NCBI RefSeq assembly: GCF_002197845.1
Contig: NZ_NIDE01000006.1
Span: 1-64,000 of the forward strand
Direction of reading: 5' to 3'
DNA length: 64,000 nucleotides
Source: Fimbriiglobus ruber
GTDB lineage: Bacteria > Planctomycetota > Planctomycetia > Gemmatales > Gemmataceae
Each line of letters opens with the position of its first letter. Within the stretch, counting starts at the first letter, position 1. Positions 62,901 through 64,000 of this stretch are shown in pieces. The position numbers and the translations under genes are program-made. The notes under the pieces were generated by a model that did not search any database, was not told the DNA's origin, and saw only the letters and a list, made by a program, of their open reading frames with translations.

Positions 62901-64000
62901 CGTCCGCGTCATAGGTGGTGACGGTCGTGTTGTGGTCCCCGTCGACGGACAGGGTGACCCGCCCGTCCCCGTCGTACTGGGTGGTCGTGGCCGCCCCGGT
63001 CGGGTCGAGCGTACCGGTCGCGTCCCCCTCGGGATCGAACGCCATCAGCGTGGTCGCGGAGAGGGCGTCGGTCGTGGCGGTCTGGCGGCCGCCATCGTCG
63101 TACCCGTAGTAATGGGCGTCGGCGGTCGGCGCGCCGGTCCCCGGCCCGGACAGGACCTGGGACAGCATCCGCCCGAGCGGGTCGTACCCGTACGACGTCA
63201 CGTTCCCGTCCCCGTCGGTCCCGGACAGGAGCCGGCCGGCCAGGTCGTACGCGCTCGCGGAGGCGGTCACGGTCGTGGCCCCGGACGGATCCGTCCCGGC
63301 CTCGGACACGACCCGCCCGAGGGCGTCGACGACGTCGCTCGTCAGGTTCCCGAGGGCGTCTGCCGTCTGGGTGGCGTGCCCCTCGGCGTCGAACGCCGTC
63401 AAGTTGACCACGATCTGGCTCGCCGACCCGACCCCTTCGGTCTCGCTCGTCTGATTCCCCTCGGCGTCGTACGCGAAGTCGGTCACCGTCTGCTGCCCGC
63501 CACCGTCCACGTCGATCTGGGAGAGCAGGTTGCCGTCCCCGTCGTATGCGTAGCTGGTCAGGTCAACGGCGACCCCGAGCAGGCTGAACACCTCCTCGGT
63601 CGCCTTTTGCCCGAGGGCGTTGTACGTGTCGTCCGTCTCGTTCCCGTCCCCGTCGGTCGTCTCGCTCAACAGGCCGGCCAGGTCGTACGCCATCGACTTG
63701 ACGGACTCGACCGTCCCGTTGGCGTTGAACACCGTCTCGGTGAGCGGCTGGCCGTCCGGATCGTACGCGGTGAGGGTGGTCCCCAAGGCCCCGTCGACCG
63801 CCGCAGTAAGAATCTCGGCCGGGTCGTATTCGCTCCGGGTGGTGACCGCGTGCGTGGTCCCGACCCCGACCGTCACCGCGGTCGCCAGGTCGTCGGCGTC
63901 GTACGCCGTGACGGTCGTCACCCCGTCCCCGTCGACTGCCGCGGTGAGCAGCCCGGCCTCGTCGTACTCGCTCAGGGTGGTGATCGGGTGGGCGGAGTTG
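56962..64000 (-). CDS. RHS/YD-repeat polymorphic toxin with HINT and ParB-like C-terminal domain (5' end off window)
   Basis: At least 2,340 residues, open to the right edge. About 1,500 residues are YD repeats (YDADGRVL, YDGDGRPT types). The RHS core ends with FDGYRYDPVTGHYLTQTREY, DPTTGRF, DPTGLGPDSNPYRYVGNGPM. After about 400 residues comes a HINT domain (about 57630-58050: CFAAGTPLRTPDGARAIEAL ... TTAEHPFHVAGRGWV ... FAVWAHN), which cuts off the tip. The final 130 residues are ParB-like (RIREVRAGDLTQTN, DPISATEAPGGNLSLTGGHH, RIAEIIRR). The tip is likely a nuclease or NTP-dependent effector. Delivery is presumably by secretion; no secretion gene is in view. Confidence 0.9.
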   Translation of the reverse strand, partial: NSAHPITTLSEYDEAGLLTAAVDGDGVTTVTAYDADDLATAVTVGVGTTHAVTTRSEYDPAEILTAAVDGALGTTLTAYDPDGQPLTETVFNANGTVESVKSMAYDLAGLLSETTDGDGNETDDTYNALGQKATEEVFSLLGVAVDLTSYAYDGDGNLLSQIDVDGGGQQTVTDFAYDAEGNQTSETEGVGSASQIVVNLTAFDAEGHATQTADALGNLTSDVVDALGRVVSEAGTDPSGATTVTASASAYDLAGRLLSGTDGDGNVTSYGYDPLGRMLSQVLSGPGTGAPTADAHYYGYDDGGRQTATTDALSATTLMAFDPEGDATGTLDPTGAATTTQYDGDGRVTLSVDGDHNTTVTTYDADGHVLTATTSSAESGAAPVSVTDAYDGDGNRTLETDGDGNVTSWTYDADGRVLTTTEGVGSDTPVATTDVYDHEGRVIDATDGAGNQTFSTYNPEGWVLTEQVYDADGTEASAKTNTYDADGRVVEEQDQDGTTTSYAYDAAGRQTTMAVVMPGGNLVSTSAYDEDGNVTLATDPKGDVTATTYDADGRVLTQAITDAVTGQVASTTNVYDADGHLTQFTDADGNVTLTGYDADGDVTSVAVGDQTTTTEYDADQRATKVTDGDGDVTLSTYDAAGNVLTAVTESAAGVVVAAVTNAYDAAGRMTGMTDGLGNTTTYGYDAEGNQTAVDEPAVAGEQPADTTSAFDGDGRVTSLTDGAGNVTSTTYDAAGNVLTEAVYAGTTVVSSTTNTYDLAGHLTATTDGLGKSIDYEYDAAGRQTLIADLRDGAAVDTVTAYDAAGNATTTTDPLGTVTSVTYDDAGRPLTSAVYFGTTLLSATTSVYDADGNLTESIDAVGTVTQDGYDAAGNQTLAIDGDLTTTTEFDPAGRATKVTDPAGIVTSTTYDAAGNVTTEVTEVGGVVAAATTSAYDRDARLTQSIDPDGHVTQYGYDADGNQTLTVAGDLTTTTEFDGDHRATRVTDPALNVTLTTFDADGNVLTASTASAAGAVAASVTSSYDADGRLTQTVDGAGHTTATLYDGRGNVTATVDGTGATAGITTSVYDADNRVTALIDANGDTTLTAYDAEGRTTAVTAGAGTAAAAVTSYTYDADGRTLSETDPDNTTTTYSYDEDGRLTLQVDALGESTVTEYDGDGRPTALTDPDGRTTQSAYDAEGHATLVVWKDAGGTVTDTRSYVYDPDGNLLSATNATGTVSMGYDADGRMTSRTDPSGVTLTFHYDGDGRATLVTDSLGATEATGYDAAGSLLTASLSTPSGSLAATLGYDGAGELTSITRDGGTGGTATYARDDRGRVTGVTQMAGDGTTVEADTYGYDTGSRMTTSVVHSTSLTYGYDATNQMTSAGPATYTYDANGNRTGPGVVIDTGNRIHTDGTWVYTYDAAGNTVTKSSASLGTEWDYAYNDANEMTSATETVYGSLIETDAFAYDALGDRVSQTSTVDGVTQTTAFVTTDGTTAWADVTAGVGTTWYLAGNGPDAWLGRVDSVAGGAVYWDFTNPLGSVVAVASAAGVVLDQIGYDPFGAITAQTVPGLSGQVLFDGYRYDPVTGHYLTQTREYDPTTGRFTTQDPTGLGPDSNPYRYVGNGPMDGTDPTGRWLYVPNQERDLWKEIAGEGKVTFRDAGNGFSIVDADRSVDTHEAIVDGLLLAGVPDADVPFVMGPLYGGDRDAQKASPTGDLGAENRYLSLAGDDGPMLVSQAQKEAGEVIRKEAGSLTLNPAEVPRARVKGLLSQTVDGNPLAWEDPKTKDVYVCDVSPDGTGYYQMILSPTRTTGLALPIPGSQIEVASDGTREVVSPFYHVAYYNQISTRGQEGRDPVAVVARLRSREAQAASFRRLYEKRLSGQSVDRWEVGVGVAEFALRAVPGGGTTLAAHDGTLRWDLESAKTVAGDVANLLPVLGWAGRAGCTTGKIMLAASAGIQFGLAGVAAGQALTAAPENQWGYLGEATLHLMGASLSFIQALNKVCFAAGTPLRTPDGARAIEALRPGDVVLSRDEHDPLGDVVPKVIKEVFERWGAVWELEIRGQVIRTTAEHPFHVAGRGWVRCNELIAGDRILTETGDWAEVAAVGTSGAWERVYNVEVADYHTYFVGCIEWGFAVWAHNDQVCVKTVKAAIRSEGIVFKDLSVKKWFYRQISQLLKEGNREGAIEKLVAAGIPPDKAKKIADRVLERAEKAKKGTTTIPHASGAARPAGEPAPNFNELPDSTLYRTELRDRKGRRYGTPGNPDPPTVQQFNPRIREVRAGDLTQTNPARMHPENPQQAGPVGKLSNEDLTRLRIEDPISATEAPGGNLSLTGGHHRIAEIIRRVKSGQLSPNTLIRVVVHD

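Noticed and set aside
56962-64000. Long open frames on the plus strand opposite the RHS gene (e.g. 60274-61485)
   Set aside because: They are Val/Arg/Gly-rich mirror frames of YD repeats at high GC, with no domain or ribosome site.
1-64000. CRISPR-Cas, rRNA genes, plasmid iterons or a replication origin
   Set aside because: No repeat-spacer array, no rRNA sequence, no DnaA-box or iteron cluster could be supported by reading the window.

Overview
The window is very GC-rich DNA that looks like a giant, transposon-rich planctomycete genome of the Gemmataceae type. The pointers are a DUF1559 pseudopilin-like protein, a DUF1501 remnant, a PEP-CTERM-like secreted protein, WD40 and long YD-repeat proteins, and many transposases and large serine recombinases. 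This is inference from protein families; there is no rRNA here.

Layout. (1) 1-11.2 kb: a compact minus-strand operon encoding a GYF_2 membrane protein, a MoxR AAA+ ATPase, a VWA protein, a sliding-clamp (DnaN)-like protein and small unknowns, then an XRE regulator and a DnaQ-like exonuclease. The VWA gene is split by a complete group II intron. Many frames in this operon are broken by single-base indels, mostly one missing G/C. (2) 11.2-29.8 kb: a mobile-element graveyard. An IS1031-like element cuts the tail of a serine recombinase. A nest of four transposons (A', B, A, C) cuts a tyrosine integrase just before its catalytic Tyr. A dead IS21 sits on a deletion scar between two truncated genes, followed by a headless serine recombinase, an IS3 stub and the tail of a DUF1501 gene. 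(3) 29.8-44.5 kb: native chromosome. It holds a tRNA cluster (Arg-CCG, Arg-GCG, a small gene, Cys), WD40 and His-rich proteins, NagA, and a cobalamin riboswitch with terminator. The riboswitch precedes DUF1559, a surface protein, a DUF6580 transporter, B12 binding proteins, BtuCD, CobU, BluB, CobT, CobS and CobC, which together form a cobalamin/cobinamide uptake and lower-loop assembly unit. (4) 44.44-52.6 kb: an island integrated at tRNA-Asp. It has an integrase, XRE regulator, wHTH protein, DnaB-like ATPase, archaeo-eukaryotic-type primase, DUF669-like protein and AlpA-like protein, but no virion genes in view. It looks like a phage satellite or replicating island. Its cargo is a two-gene cassette of a QueC-like PP-loop protein and a helical partner, a candidate defence system. 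(5) 52.9-64 kb: an orphan YD-repeat fragment split by an intact IS21, then a polymorphic toxin (at least 2,340 residues of YD repeats, HINT domain, ParB-like tip) with an overlapping putative immunity gene. The toxin gene runs off the right edge.

The best candidates for something new are the QueC-like cassette on the tRNA-Asp island, the MoxR/VWA/clamp-like operon with its intron, and the B12-riboswitch unit that carries a surface protein and DUF1559 in place of a recognisable outer-membrane receptor.
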